From positions 1,349,001-1,413,000 of the forward strand of contig JAITYX010000065.1 of assembly GCA_021018815.1 (NCBI GenBank): a stretch of 64,000 nucleotides of DNA. The letters are read 5' to 3'. A model generated the notes under the pieces. That model worked only from the letters and a program-made list of their open reading frames with translations. It was not told the DNA's origin and made no database searches. Below are positions 23,220 through 35,822 of the stretch, piece after piece. The stretch's first letter is position 1. Each line of letters opens with the position of its first letter. Source of the stretch: Talinum fruticosum. Its lineage: Eukaryota > Streptophyta > Magnoliopsida > Caryophyllales > Talinaceae. The position numbers and the translations under genes are program-made.

Positions 23220-25056
23220 TTTCGAGTCGCTCGCAAAACGTAAACAAACTAACTCTTCTTACTTCCTCTTATAAAACCCAAGAATCTGTTTTTATTGTGG
23301 TCATTTTCTAAGAAAGAGCACTTTTGGGACCTAGATTTGAATAATTTTGGGTTTGGTCTGATTCTAAGTCTTCCTTCTTGAGAATTGACTCTATGTTTCT
23401 TTCTTTTGAAATCCTCTCTTTTTGTAAACCGATTGAGATGACTTTTTAATAAAAGATGGTTTGGGCTCAACCCCTTTCTTCTTTGAATGAATGGGACCTT
23501 GCTTACCCTTCCTGAACTTAATTGTTTTGGAATCAGTTTTGAAAAGACTTTTGTAGGAATTATCTTCCTGTTCAGCATTGTAACCAAGTCCTTCTTTTCG
23601 AAAAGAGACACACCGAGAACAAAGTAGTAAATTAAGGTTTTTCTAACCTTGAGTAAGCTTTAAAACCAACTCCCGAGACTCGGTGAGCTTTTGTTTCAAT
23701 TGCTCATTTGTTGTTCTAAGGAACTTAAACTCAGTCTCATTATCTCGAGTACTAGTCTCAAGTCCCTTCAAGTTTTGTCTCGGTTTATCTAAATCATTTT
23801 TTAAAGAATTGTTCTCAAGCATCGAGAGAGTTTAAATTCTCTTTAAATTCATAAGAATTAGAACTTGACTTCTCCTCAAAGTAAAAATGTATCTAGGTAG
23901 ATCATGCTTGGAGAATTTGAGAAAGTAGTTGATTACCTCCTGAGGGTCTATTTCCTCAATATTTGATGCTTCACGTTCTAACTTAGATCCAACCTCCGAG
24001 TCCGACTGAGCCATGAGACACTTTGACTCATCATCAATGTCATCATCTTCTTCGATTCATCATCGCTCCAGGTGGCTATCATAACCTTTTTTTTCTTTAT
24101 GTCCTTTCTCCGTTTTGGACAAGTCCTTGACTATGTGCTCTTTGCTGTCACACTCAAAGCAACCAGAGTTCTTAGTTAAAGTTAAATTTGAAGAAGATGA
24201 GAATTTACCTTTTCCGTCCTTCTTGTAGAACTCTTGCTTAGGCTTCTTATGCCACCTTTTGTATTTCATCATTTTCTTGAATCCTCGGGCTACAAGTGCC
24301 ATGGGGTCTTCTTTGGAATCTAAGGAGCTTAGACTAGGACCAGGTTCTTCCGAGCCTTTGAGAGCAATGTTTCTTTTGGTGGTGACCTAGATTCTTCTTC
24401 CGCTAGATGCAACTCATAGGTGAATAGTTTCCTAATGAGTTCATTTGGCTTCAATTGAGTAAGGTCTCGAGCTTCTTCAATAGCAGTCACCTTAGGACCC
24501 CATCTTCTCTTCGGTAGACTCCTTAGAATCTTTCCGACAATCTCCTCATGAGATATCTTCCTTCCCAGGGACTTGAGATTGTCGACAATCTCAATGAAGC
24601 AGATGTACATCTAAGTTATGTTCTCATCAGCCTCCATCTTGAACATCTCATACTTATGGAGATACTGACTTATCTTTGTTTGCTTCAGTTGACTAGTACC
24701 TTCATAAGTAGTAACCAAGTGTGTCCTAGAATTCCTTGGCAGTATCACAACCAGATACTCTATTGTAGTCTACCGAGTCAATAGCACACATTAGTGTGTT
24801 CATTGCCTTGAAGTTCTTTCTATACTTCTCATTCTCTTCGATAATGAATTCCGACTTCACCTAGGCTACTCGTACGAGTGCCATCTGTCTTGGTGGGAAT
24901 ATAATTGCCATTACATATGATGTTCTAGACATCTTCATCATAGTCCTAGATGAAACATTACATGATCTTCTTTTAGTGAGCGAAGTTTGATCCCTTGAAC
25001 TAGGGTGGTCTAGTGAAAGATCTTCCTTCATCGAACTCCCCATAGTTTAGAGCCAT
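23220..25056 (-). pseudogene. gag: Element C gag (broken)
   Basis: The start at 25056 gives MALNYGEFDEGRSFTRPP followed by an early stop. The capsid region FIEIVDNLKSLGRKISHEE (24329-24610) matches B. The nucleocapsid zinc knuckle CFECDSKEHIVKDL (about 24130-24170) lacks the last cysteine. QEVINYFLKFSKHDLPRY (23832-24014) begins the coiled region and a basic linker follows (23249-23611). A frameshift near 24050 again falls where TCGGAA is expected and TCGAA is present. Confidence 0.83.
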
Positions 25057-25099
25057 CTAATCTCTAAACCTTGGTTTGTTAGATCCTTTGAGAAGGTTA

Positions 25100-25111
25100 G
25101 CTTCGATACCA
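25100..25111 (-). other. Primer binding site of element C
   Basis: Minus strand TGGTATCGAAGC, two bases from the 5' LTR; one or two mismatches to the initiator tRNA-Met site. Confidence 0.8.
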
Positions 25112-25113
25112 AT

Positions 25114-26471
25114 TGAAGGTTTGCTCTTGAGAGTTTGAGTCACCCTAGGGGCGGGGGGGTGAATAGTCGAAAGACAGAACATAGAAAGATAAGTGAAAAC
25201 CCTCCTGGAGCAGAAAATCACGAGACAGTGTCAATCTAGACACCATGTCAAATCAACTATTTTGAATCCACAAAATACAAGGACTAACTCTTACTGAATT
25301 GCTCCCTCGGACAATTCAATATAAATTTTCCTAGGCACGAAGTTCCCTCGTCCGCCCTAGTACTTCCTAACCGAGTTACCCTTTATAGTTAGGGACAATT
25401 GAGCTGAATTAACCCTTACAGTCTCGGTTAAGGAATATTATAAAGAAATGAAGTAACTAAGAGTAAGACTGATTACAAGACTTCTTCCGTTCAACTCCAA
25501 AGTTGAGAAAAACTTAAGTACGAGTTGAAAGCTAGAAAAGATTGAGAGAGTAAGATGAGAATTCAGTTCCAAGCAATCTCTTTAGTCTTGTAGGATGGCT
25601 TCTATTTATAATCGGGAGGGCGGATAATCGTTGTGACATATTTTGGACTAGGAAGCTTCACTCGCCGTTGTAACGGATAGTCCGAGTCCCTCCGAAAAGA
25701 ACTCGTTGTAGATATGAACATTGTGCTGCAGTCCTTTGCTCAAAAGGTTGTCAAACCCACTATTTGTGACTGAAATCGGGGTGGAAACAGCTATTAGACT
25801 CAAAGTTGAAGTTTACCGGAAATGGAAACAAACAACCATAACACGGTGTCGTGGCCTGTTTAGAAACAATGACTTTTTGTCTGTTGGTGTTTAATGGTTA
25901 GAAGCCGGTTGCTTTTGTTTTTCAAAACGAGATTAAATCATATCCTGCAAAAGCAAATCAAATGGGTACTCAAAGTATGAAAATACTTTGGTCCATGATT
26001 AGGCAAGGATAAAAATTTAATTCAAATAATTAAGCACTTAATTATCCTTTAACTGAATAAATGAAATTTTTTGAGTCCAATATTCAATATGTTCCAATTC
26101 TATTTTGTGTCTATCTTTTATATAAATAAAGAATTAAAATTGTATAGACAAAATGCATCAAGTTTGCCAAATAGATAATTTCAGTTAATAATTCTAACTC
26201 AAAATATAAATTAGCCCACTAATTCCTTTTCAATATTTGCAATAAATAAGAGCTCAAAATAAGTTACGCATGTGAAATTATTTAGGTAAGACAACCGTCT
26301 CGAGTTGCATTTGAGTAGGTTAGAAACCCGGAGATAAGCATTTTACTCAAGAAATGGTTTCGAGTAGGGTAGACAGATATGAAAACTTAAAGATGAGCTT
26401 CTTAAGATATGAGAATGACTTGAATTCAAAACTATAGGGGAGAGAGAGAGAGCGTTATACATGAGTCTTCA
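25114..26471 (-). repeat. Element C 5' LTR
   Basis: 1358 bp in minus orientation, beginning TGAAGACTCATG at 26471 and ending CAAACCTTCA at 25114. A homonucleotide G run (GGGGCGGGGGGG) at about 25146-25158 lies where the siblings have CCCTCT on the opposite strand. The TATA box in minus orientation lies near 25603-25612. Confidence 0.88.
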
Positions 26472-27650
26472 AATTCGATATCCACCATGACCTGGTGGGT
26501 AAGCGCACAACTCGCTTTATGAGCTATGTTGGTGTGGCAACCCGCACTACGTAAATTGGACATAGTCCCAAATTTTGTTAAGGAAAACCTTTGGAATGAT
26601 ATACAGGTAAATGCATTACATCTCAACTTATAATTGTAACTTATTATAAATGGTTAATACTATTGCATGTCATTCTTGTGTTTTAAAGAATGTTTAACTT
26701 GGATGTTAAGGAATCGGATATCCCATTGGTGAGACACAAGACCCTCACATCAGCGGTAGAGAAATTTAGAAACTTCAAGTCTCACATTACCGCTATTTGG
26801 GTCTAGAAGACAACGGGTATCAAGGTAAAAGTTAGACCATAGGAGGTTTCTATTTTTGTAAAGTTTTTATTCTTGGCATGTTTCTATTTTTGGCGGGGTT
26901 TATTTTGATGTGAGTTTGGGTTTCCTGGTAGGGAGCCCGACTCGAGCTTGGTCCGGCCAAAAGAAAATAGGTTTTGTGGGCCGGCCCAAAGCGAAAAAGC
27001 TGATTTTGTGATGCTAATGGGTTTGTTTGTTTACTAGCTTTCGTCACGCCAATAAGATTCTAACCGTGATCCAAATTCGCAAACAGGACTGGGATTTCAT
27101 CATCGATTCAATAAAATAAATAAATAGAGAAGGGATTACACTTTGTAGGTGTCTATAGAATGGTGTATATACTGTGGATGTTGTGGAACTCCTACGTGTG
27201 GTCGTTGAGCAATAAGTTGTTGTTTGTTTTTGTTGTTTCGAATGAGGGCCGTTATCCCGGAAAAATGTCTACTTTTAAAGGTAAACTCATTCCTTTTTTT
27301 CCAGGATTGTACATAGTTTAAGTTGTTTATCATATCGCGTGATTTTAATTATAATGCTAATTCTTATGCAGTCGATGCCGTGCACGCTGGCTTCTCGTCA
27401 CCTCCACTAGATCACATTGTGACAACAAGTGTTATTTACCTCGTGTAACTAGGTGCCGTCATTCATGGGCCACCGCTCTTAGTTGATCAGGTGAAGGTGA
27501 GTGTCACACAAGCTGTGCAAGGGACAATGCATCTACACATTGTTGATGAAGCGGTCAGCACTTTTGTTGCTTGGCCCAAGAGTTTGGTCATCCTCTCAAC
27601 GTTATTTTATTTGAAAATATTACATTATTGGTTGTTAATATCACATTAAT
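26472..27650 (+). pseudogene. Decayed exons of a Transposase_24 / DUF8039-like TE protein
   Basis: Three disconnected coding signals lie on the plus strand. FDIHHDLVGKRTTRFMSYVG (26473 on) followed by VPNFVKENLWNDIQ resembles the SYVGV...W..VP...K..LW.D block of Ptta/En/Spm-type proteins. MFNLDVKESD and SAVEKFRNFKSHIT (26690-26805) resemble the following W/F-R-x-FKS-LT block. GAVIHGPPLLVDQVKVSV and VAWPKSL (27370-27600) resemble DUF8039. GTAAAT at 26608 could be a 5' splice site. Intervening sequence is non-coding. These proteins are normally carried by CACTA or related transposons, but no termini were found here. Family assignment is from recalled motif patterns. Confidence 0.45.
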
Positions 27651-28517
27651 ATATTTCTAATTCGTGTATTATGGTCCTCCCTAAACTAAGATGTCGTGGC
27701 CGGAGCCGAGAGTGGGAGGAAGGGAACTCCCATGTACTTAGTTGGCACCACCAAGCATTTAGCGGGGCTTAATAGTCATCTAGAGCAGTCCCTCTCCAAC
27801 TTGTTCATGAGTCACCTCAGGATTGGTGCTTTCATTGTGTAATGTCCGGAATTGGTTGCTCTAGAGCCCGAACTCCAAGACGGTGCCTGGACTTGATCGT
27901 GTTTCATGCGTTTTGAAGTCCGGTAAAAGGATCCTAAGCTTGGCTTGATTAGAGCTTAAAGCTTGGTAAATTTTGATGCTGAAACTTCAACCATCTCTAA
28001 TTTGAAGCTTGGCCTAATAGTCTGCTATACTAACATGCTTGTTAGTGGATAATTATATTGATGAAGGTTAAGTGTTTTACTCGAATAATTCAGATCAAAC
28101 AGATCGAAAATTTGATATGTAAAAGTGAATATGGTAGGTCCGAAGCTCCCACTTGCATGCATATGGTGCCAAACATCTACATTCCATGCTCGATGAGACT
28201 TCATAAGTTACCTCATCGGTTAGGGCTGCAAGGCTGCCGTTGACGAGACACCACCTCTCCTCGTGGCCAACTCGGCCAACCCTTGGCGAGCCCGGCCACG
28301 GCGTGCTTCTGCCAGATTCTCTTGGTCTCTCTTGCTTTTTAACTCTTGTCTTATATGCTTGGCTTGCCTTGGCTGAGGGGGTCTACAAGAGGTGAGCTTA
28401 TTGTGTTCATTTTGCACACTTCACTTACTCCTTTCTTGCTTTCTACCTTTGCTCTTGTTGTATTCTTTCTTTACTCTTTGAGAAAACTAGTTGGTCTTCA
28501 AAATCATCTCTTCAAAT
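27651..28517. other. Unassigned sequence between TE gene fragments
   Basis: No convincing coding signal, repeat end or RNA gene. A short GC-rich stretch at 28250-28310 (CGGCCAAC, CGGCCACGG) resembles one in the intron-like part of the next gene (29745-29800). Confidence 0.4.
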
Positions 28518-31083
28518 ATGTCTAGAAGAAAGGCTTATCCTACTGGGAGGACAAGGTTGAGAAGTTGGTCCATGATGACTTCTTGGAACGGGAATGGCAT
28601 CCTTATGAAGAATGGAACCTAAATGACCTCTTAATGGAGGCTGAAAACCATATATCTTCTCTTGCCACATCCCCATCGGTAAGCTCGTTGGCTTAAACTT
28701 CTACTTTTGCTCACATAGTGTAGTACTTCTAATAAAAAAAAATCTTGTTGGATTTTTGTCTCACGAAAGGCTCAATTCAAAGTAGTGGAGCCATACCCAA
28801 GTTCATGGAAACGTGTAGAAAGATGCACTACCCCTTAGAAGATGTCATGCATGACATTGGCTTTGGTTCCCTCTTCATTGCTTTGAATCATCTATTTGAC
28901 AAAAGAGAGCAAGATCCCATTAGGGCTATTAGTGAGGGTTTTTGGGATACCAATAACACTTTCCACCTTCCTTTTGGGGCAATGACCATCACACCTTTTG
29001 ATTTTGCCGTTTTCTCCGGTTTAGGCTTCTCGGGGAGCCTCTAGTCTACGACTGGAACTTGTATAAAGAACATGACTATCTATGTCACCTCTTCGGTCCC
29101 GTGGCTAGTAGATTTCCCGGGAAAATTTCTTTAAATACACCATCCTTTTTGAGGCTTTTGAGGATGTTAGGTTTTGGGCCCGACACACTTCTCAACAACA
29201 AATCGGGGTTGTGCTCACTCTACTTGTTAAGCATGGTACTCTATTCCGACGAAGCTTCTAAGGATCATGTTCACTATTTGATGAACTTAGTAGACCTTAA
29301 TAAGATAAAAGAGCTTAACTGGGTTGAACACGCTTACACCTGCCTCATAAGGGGTCTTCGTGCTTGGTGTGCCACACACTAAACCCGAGAAGGACTTGAC
29401 AAACTATCTTCAATTATGCGTCTTGTGGAAGATCATTGAGGTGTTCTCTAGTTCTTCACTTATTTCCAATATTTTATCTTGTGTGGATAAAAGTCACTTG
29501 TTTTGCAAAATCATAGCCGTGGTTGTATGAATATTTCCCGTGCCTTTCACCTGGCTCAACAAATCATCCAACATTTTCGCCCTCCGTATTAGGGATGGGG
29601 ACAAGAATCTATCTTCAACAGCTCCAAATCCATGACATAGGCTTCTTAAGGTCTGCACTCAACCATATGTCTTTGGTATGTCACTTTTAAACTAAAACTT
29701 TTATCTCAAAATATGCCAAGAAAAAGTTTCTTCACTGTCCATCCCGCCGCCCTTGCCCACGACTTGTGGTAGGCCTTGTGGGCTCGGCCGTGGCCGGCGC
29801 CATTCTAGAGCTGTACGTGTTTTGTGCCCATTTTCTAGTTATTTTTTACTTGTGCTCGCTTATCTCTTTATAAGTCCTATGTGTGCAGGGCAATTTCCAT
29901 CCTTAGGCCCAACTCCAACTTCCTCCAAGTGTAATTATTGCACGCTAGTTGAGTGAAAGGAGGATCTTATTTGAGGGTCCCTTCGGGTTCTGCGGGTACC
30001 TTGGCGAGAGAGTTAAGCCACAAATCCATAACAATACATGGCCTCTATTCGTTCCTCTCGATCCACCGCATACCATGTTCTACTTCCGCTCTTTTTCTCA
30101 ACAAGAGCAAGAGGAAGCGACCACCGGGTATCCTTATACCCAGCTTCCTAAACTTGTACACATCCTATGCACATCATCTGGGACATATTATGATGTGGCT
30201 GGTGATTTTTCATTCCTTCCTCTTTTGTCTTTGTGTAGTTGAACTTCTTTTATGGAAATTAACTTTATTTTTGTAGCTTCTTTCGGAGGATATCCACATT
30301 CCAAGTTTAACATGGATGTTTCTCAACGTGGGGAATCTCCTCGTTACATATGGATTCCTTTCAGAATAAGAGTGCATGGGGCTTCCTTTTCCTAAACACT
30401 GGCAAGGGATAAGAGTTTTGTGCTCTTTACTTTTAGTTGCATGCTAAAAGTTACTAACACCATTAAACCTTTGTAGTATGATCGGGAGCAATCTCGGACC
30501 ATGTCCATCAAACTCTAATATGCCCATAGGGGTATCCGAGATTTCTTCTCCGGGAGAACCTTCCCAACCTTCCGGGTGAGTCTTTAGTTAGTGAAATGCT
30601 AACTATATTAAGCTTTTAGTGGGTGCGGTAACTCGCTTCTTCATTTTTGTATAGGTGTCGATCTAGAACGTCTTTATTAAGAGGCCTCCTTGGTGGACCC
30701 GTGGTACAAGCACATTCATCTAGCCCACAAGCACCTTCTAGTGGTACCTCTAGAGTGGGTACCTCTCGGTGTTCTTCATGGCGTGTGCATCATCGAAGTA
30801 CTTCGAGGCGGATCCTAGCACCTCCGGGCCTAGTTTTTCCTGTGCGGGGCCTAACTTTGCTGAAGAGAGTATGGATATTTTGCGTTTTAAAGCATTTGAC
30901 CGCCATGGGAACCCACTTAAGTTCCATCGGCCTCTTACCGTGGACCTTCTCATGTAGCATCTCAATCTTGGGGGACCATAGAGCTAGCTCTTTGCATAGT
31001 GGTGGAGATGGTCGATTTTCCATATCCATCTTGGAGGACTTTAGGAACTATCTCTTTGATGATGCTTCCAATGGCAAAGACTA
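28518..31083 (+). pseudogene. Plant mobile domain (aminotransferase-like) gene, broken
   Basis: Exon-like segments on the plus strand: YWEDKVEKLVHDDFLEREW (about 28545-28676, followed by a GTAAGC splice donor), then LLDFCLTKGSIQSSGAIPKF through ISEGFWDTNNTFHLPFGAMT (28745-29044), where a frameshift leads to VYDWNLYKEHDYL and FLRLLRMLGFG (29050-29382), then YLGERVKPQIHNNTWPLF and VPLDPPHTMF (29949-30060). The W-DTNNTFHLPFG-MTIT and YxGERV...VPxxPP motifs are those of the plant mobile domain found in MAIN/MAIL proteins and in many TE-carried ORFs. 30470-31083 contains further open stretches of uncertain frame. The gene is no longer translatable in one frame; the TE-carried type is most likely. 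Confidence 0.65.
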
Positions 31084-31559
31084 GTGAATCCCTTGTAGGG
31101 TGCTTTTGTTGTTAATGTTTTATATTTCGTAAAACTTTGACTCTTATGCAATAAGATGAAATGCAAAGACTCGATTCTAAAAATGCTTTCTTTTATTAAT
31201 ATGATGCCAAAAAAAAATCTAAGAAATAGTTACAAAGACAAATCGAAAAAAATGCACTAGCTCCCATTCCGCCCAAAACAAAAAAATAAAAAAAAAGGGA
31301 ATTTGTAAGTGCACGGTCCAAAAATAATATGGCTAGATAAAAAATGGGCCAAGACAGAAATAAATAATGGCCCAAGGAGTGCTTGGACCAAAAGAAAGAC
31401 GGGCCAACCGGTTTGGGGAGGCCTGGCCGGCACCTGCCATATAAGAAACCCGGGCACTAGTGAACTTTAGTCGTGGACTCTTAATCCGAGGGACTGGTAT
31501 GAATTGATCCTCGCTGAACAACAAAATTTGTGCCTTCCGAATGTTCTTCTATAATTCCC
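31084..31559. other. Unassigned AT-rich intergenic stretch
   Basis: No coding signal. A GC-rich block at 31380-31450 (GGCCAACCGG, GGCCTGGCCGG) lies in AT-rich surroundings; no flanking duplication recognised. Confidence 0.35.
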
Positions 31560-33035
31560 TTAGAAAAAACATATCCTAAAGAAATTCCTTTACTTGCTTG
31601 CAATTTCCTTCTAAATTCAAAAGATGAATTTCAAGATTGAATTATCTCAATGGATGCATGAGATGACAAACATAGATAGGATAGGTTTGTCACAATATGG
31701 GCTGAATACCCTATTTAGCATTTAATAAATAGGAGGTCACGGAGGCCCAAGTTTAGGAGGAGGGTAGCTTAAAAGCCAAGACCAATGCCTTGCTCCAGCT
31801 CATGCTAAACTTGAACACTCTGTCCGGTTTAGGCGCTTGCAGGGCGGTTTTCTAAGCTGCATAACTCAGGAATGAGGAAGGATAGGGATCCCAAATTTTT
31901 CATGGAATTATCTTGATGAGTCCTCTAAGAGGGCGGGGGGAAGGGGATCTAGGTTATTCCATTTAAGAATGCGAGATAATAAGATTTAGGCCCTTTTGTG
32001 AAAGTCAGCAGGAACCGGGTGATTAGTTAACCTTTGTCCATTACATGTGTCATGTATCTCTCATCTCTGGGTCAAAATGGGAAAATGACATACGCTTGGA
32101 AAGAGGACACTTTAATATTTCCAACCAACACTTTGGAGCTGCAAAAGAAGCCCTACCTATTAAGATATGAATGTTGGAACTTCAACTAGAAAGGCGCTAG
32201 GCGGTGAAAGCAACTCACTCTTTTGTGTTTACTTCTTTGTGGTTTTGCTTTATACTTTATCATTCAGTATTTGTTAGCTGAGTGTATTACAATTCCTTGG
32301 ATGATGATCATGCATTTTGGACCTATGGATGTATTGTTTTAACCCTAGTTTGTAAGGCACTATATAAGCAAACTGCCATTAACTTGTAAAAACTAGTTGA
32401 TGTTGAATGAAAGTTGAGCCTTACTCCTTAACCCATCAGTTCTCCCCCTCTTTGCTTATCTTAATTGTTGTCCCAATTAAGTGGTGATCAAAGAAACTAA
32501 TTGTGTTTAATGGTGGTGTGACTTATCCATAAATACATAATTAGAGGCCCTAAAACTTGATTAGGATGTGTGACCTATCCTAATTCAATTTTAGTTTTAT
32601 CTTATTCATGTTACAAATTCCTAATCTCACCAATCCATGCATATTTTCTAAAACCCTTTCCCTCTCTTTTTCCCCAAGCAACTTAAGATGCTAATCCCCA
32701 AAACTCAACCTTATCCGAGATTTGCCTTGTCCCTAATTCCAAAATCTAACAAAGCTGGTAAGTTTGGAGATCCATGTGCCTAGGGCAACATGTGTGCCTT
32801 TTTGGGGATGAACGTGATCTTGACTGCTTCTTTGATTTCCCCCTTCCTCCCCGAGTGTCTTGATTATCTTCTCTCTCAATTTCAAAGCCAAACTCCACTA
32901 AAAACAACCCCATCTCCCCAGTTCCCCAAACCGTAGCCAAATACACCCCATTATGCCCGGGTGTGTTTTTGGTGCCTTAGCTTTTCCCCAACCTTGCCAG
33001 TTGGTCCATACCTCCATTATATTTTGTATCAGATC
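31560..33035 (+). repeat. Probable 5' LTR/leader of a gypsy element
   Basis: This precedes a gypsy gag-pol remnant. TATATAAG at about 32362-32369 could be the LTR promoter. TTGTATCAGATC at 33024-33035 matches the tRNA-iMet primer site TGGTATCAGAGC at 10 of 12 positions and is followed by TTAGG as in related elements. The LTR start is not defined (a TGTTGG candidate is at 32171) and there is no 3' LTR, because the element is truncated at 35822. Confidence 0.4.
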
Positions 33036-33119
33036 TTAGGAGCCCCTCCTAGTTCATGTTCCAACCAAATTCATTCCCCAAAAACCCAAACACTTCAGCC
33101 CACAAAGAACCAACTTACC

Positions 33120-35822
33120 ATGTCTCTTCAAAGGGAAAGGAAGAAGTTACTTCAATTGAAGCATGTGTTTGACACCCTTCCGTTTAAGATGCAGAAGTGG
33201 GAAGAGGAAATGCACTCGTTCATGCTTGACATGAAGAAAAAATGGAGCAACCCTTGGTACCAAATGAAGAGGATCCTACTCAAAAAGACAATAGGGTTAA
33301 CCTTGATTTTGCCTCCAAAGTTTGATGAATGTGAAGGAGAATTGTTAGTCTTGCACTATGCTTTGAGTTGAGTTAAGGAGCCAAAGGAGGAGCAAAGGGA
33401 GAACATACTTCACACCCTTAGGATCGTGTAAGGGATTGTGTGTTCTATTATTGTGGACGGTGGAAGTTATGCCAATGTGGTTGCTGTGAGCATGGTGGAT
33501 AAGTTGGGGCTTCAAACATCACTTCATCCACACCCATACAAAATTCAATGGCTTAAGGTAAGGCCATACAAGTTCACTTTCGTTGCCTCCTTGTATTTAG
33601 CATAGGCAAACATTGTGTAGATGAGATTTGGTGTGATATCATTCTAATGGATGCATGTCATTTGTTATTGGGGCGACCTTGGTTGTATGATAGGAAGGTT
33701 TTACATGATGGGTATTTAAATACTTATACCTTTACCAAGGATAGGAGGAAGATCATCCTAGCACCTTTATCCCATTCCCAACTCACAAAACCCAAGCCAC
33801 AGAAAGACTTTGACCAAACCGAGGTGGTCTTTACTTATTGGGAGTCTTATCTTAAGGCAAACCAACGTGAGTTTTGGTTTTTAGGGAGCTCCTCCTCCTA
33901 AACCCACTAGAACATACACAAACCGTGTATCCTTTAGCCCAACACCTTCTCTATCATTTTGGTCATGTCTTTCCGAAGGAGATTCCACCCGGCCTTCCAC
34001 CCAAAAGGAATATATAACACCATATAGGCTTAATACCCTGTACTATCCTCCCTAACAAGCCTCGCCTACCGTATGAATCCCAAAGACACTATGGAGATCC
34101 AACGTCAAGTTGAGGAACTTGTAGACAAGGGAATTTTAAGAGAGAGTCTAAGTTCTTGTGCTGTCCCAACTTTACTTGTGCCAAAGAAGGATGGTAGCAT
34201 GCGTATGTGTATGGACAACCATGCGATCAACAAGATAACCATCAAGTATAGACACCCTATCACAAGGCTCGAAGACGTGCTTCATGAGTTATATGGTGCT
34301 AGGGTGTTCTCCAAGATAGATTTAAGGAGTGGATACTACCAAATTAGGATAAGGGAAGGAGATGAGTGGAAATGGCTTTCAAGACCAAGGGAGGGTTGTA
34401 TGAGTGGCTTGTCATGGCATTCAAATTGTCTAATGCCCCTAGCACTTTTATGAAATTGACGAATCAAGTGTTTAGGCCCTACATTGGTCACTTTGTGGTG
34501 GTTTACTTTGATGACATTTTGGTGTATAGTAGGGATGAGCAAGAACACTTGGGACACTTGGGAAGAGTTTTCTAATTTCTTGAACGTGAGAAGCTATATG
34601 GAAACCTAGAAAAATATGCATTGTTCAGCTATGAAGTTACCTTCTTGGGATATCTATTTTAAATCAAGGGAATTAAGGTGGATGAGGGCAAGATTGAGGC
34701 CATCAAAAATTGGCCAACTCCTACTAGCATCCATGATATGAAAAGCTTCCATGGTCTAGCTTTATTCTATAGGTGCTTCAAAAAAATTTCAGCTCCATCA
34801 TGGCCCTTGTAACAGAAGTACTCAAGGGAAGCTCATTCAAATGGAAGCCCAATGCCCAAGTTTCCTTTGAAGAAACCAAAGAGAAGTTCACTCAAGCACT
34901 GGTTCTTGCCTTCCCATGCTTTGACAAAGTATTTGAGGTGGAATGTGATGCTTTAGGTGTGGGAGTTGCTGGCGTACTAACTCAAGAGGGCCGCTCATTG
35001 ACCTATTTTAGTGAGAAATTGTGTGACTCAAAACAGAGGTACTCAACCTATCATAAAGAATATTATGCTATCATTAGGTCACTTGAGCATTGGAGCCATA
35101 ACCTTGTGGCTCAAGAGTTTATATTACATTTGGATCATGAGGCTTTAAAGTGTATCCAAGGGCAGCACAAGCTCAACTGCTGCCATTCCAAGTGGGTTGA
35201 ATTCCTACAAGTCTTCCATTTCACAATCAAACATAAGTCCAAGAAGCTTAACCAAGGAGCTGATGCTTTGTTAAGGAGGTATCTCTTGTTATTTCAATTA
35301 GAAAGTTGTGTTTTTGGCTTTGAACATCTAAAGTGTTTGTATGATGTTGACAATGACTTTGGAGACTTGTATTGAGAGTGTGAGAAGCATACCAATGGAG
35401 AGTTCTTGAGACAAGAGGGGTATCTTTTCAAAGGCATACAGTTGTGTATCCCTCAATGTGGAACAAGAGAGCTCCTAATACGTGAAGTACATTAAGGAAG
35501 TTTGGCAGGATGCTTTAGAAAGCAAAAGACTTTGGAGATGGTCAAAGAACACTCCTATTGGTCGGGCATGAAAAAGGATGTACAAGACATTGTGAAGAGG
35601 TGTGCTACATATCATCTAGCCAAAATTCATTCTCTACCTCAAGGCCTCTACACACCATTGCTCACTTCAACCAAGCCATGGGAAGATGTGAGCCTAGATT
35701 TCATTCTTGGCCTGCCTAGAACACAAAGGGAAAGGACTCAATTCTTGTGGTAGTTGATCGGTTATCCAAGATGGCTCATTTCATACCATGTACCAAGACT
35801 AATGATGCTACTCATATTACTG
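33120..35822 (+). pseudogene. pol: Truncated chromovirus-like Ty3/gypsy gag-pol
   Basis: A short gag remnant (MSLQRERKKLLQLKHVF, 33120-33371) joins directly to protease IIVDGGSYANV (about 33446, DGG in place of DTG/DSG) with LLGRPWLYDRKV. The reverse transcriptase (34030-34740) shows [26 protein letters not shown] and YFDD at 34504-34515. RNase H (34880-35270) shows ECDALGVGVAGVL and TYFSEKL. The integrase zinc-binding region and the first catalytic segment [14 protein letters not shown] to [11 protein letters not shown] follow, and the element ends at about 35822 before the second catalytic Asp. Gag is mostly deleted and several stops are present. RT/RNase H motifs fit chromoviruses of the Reina/CRM type. 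Confidence 0.85.

Larger units (their letters stand above)
16050..26471 (-). mobile_element. Element C: full-length sirevirus-type copia element, minus strand
   Basis: On the minus strand the order is 5' LTR (25114-26471), PBS (25100-25111), gag, pol, spacer with TATA box, downstream ORF, polypurine tract (about 17462-17471) and 3' LTR (about 16050-17459). Internal sequences align with B throughout but are clearly diverged, so it belongs to a sister family. All reading frames are damaged. The right flank begins AATTC; no matching duplication is seen at the left end, where it abuts the LTR of A. Confidence 0.9.

Noticed and set aside
30647..31084. 145-codon plus-strand frame as a separate gene
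   Set aside because: Arg/Ser-rich composition changes by frame, no homologous motif was recognised, and it lies where the 3' exons of the broken plant mobile domain gene would be; it is kept only as part of that pseudogene.
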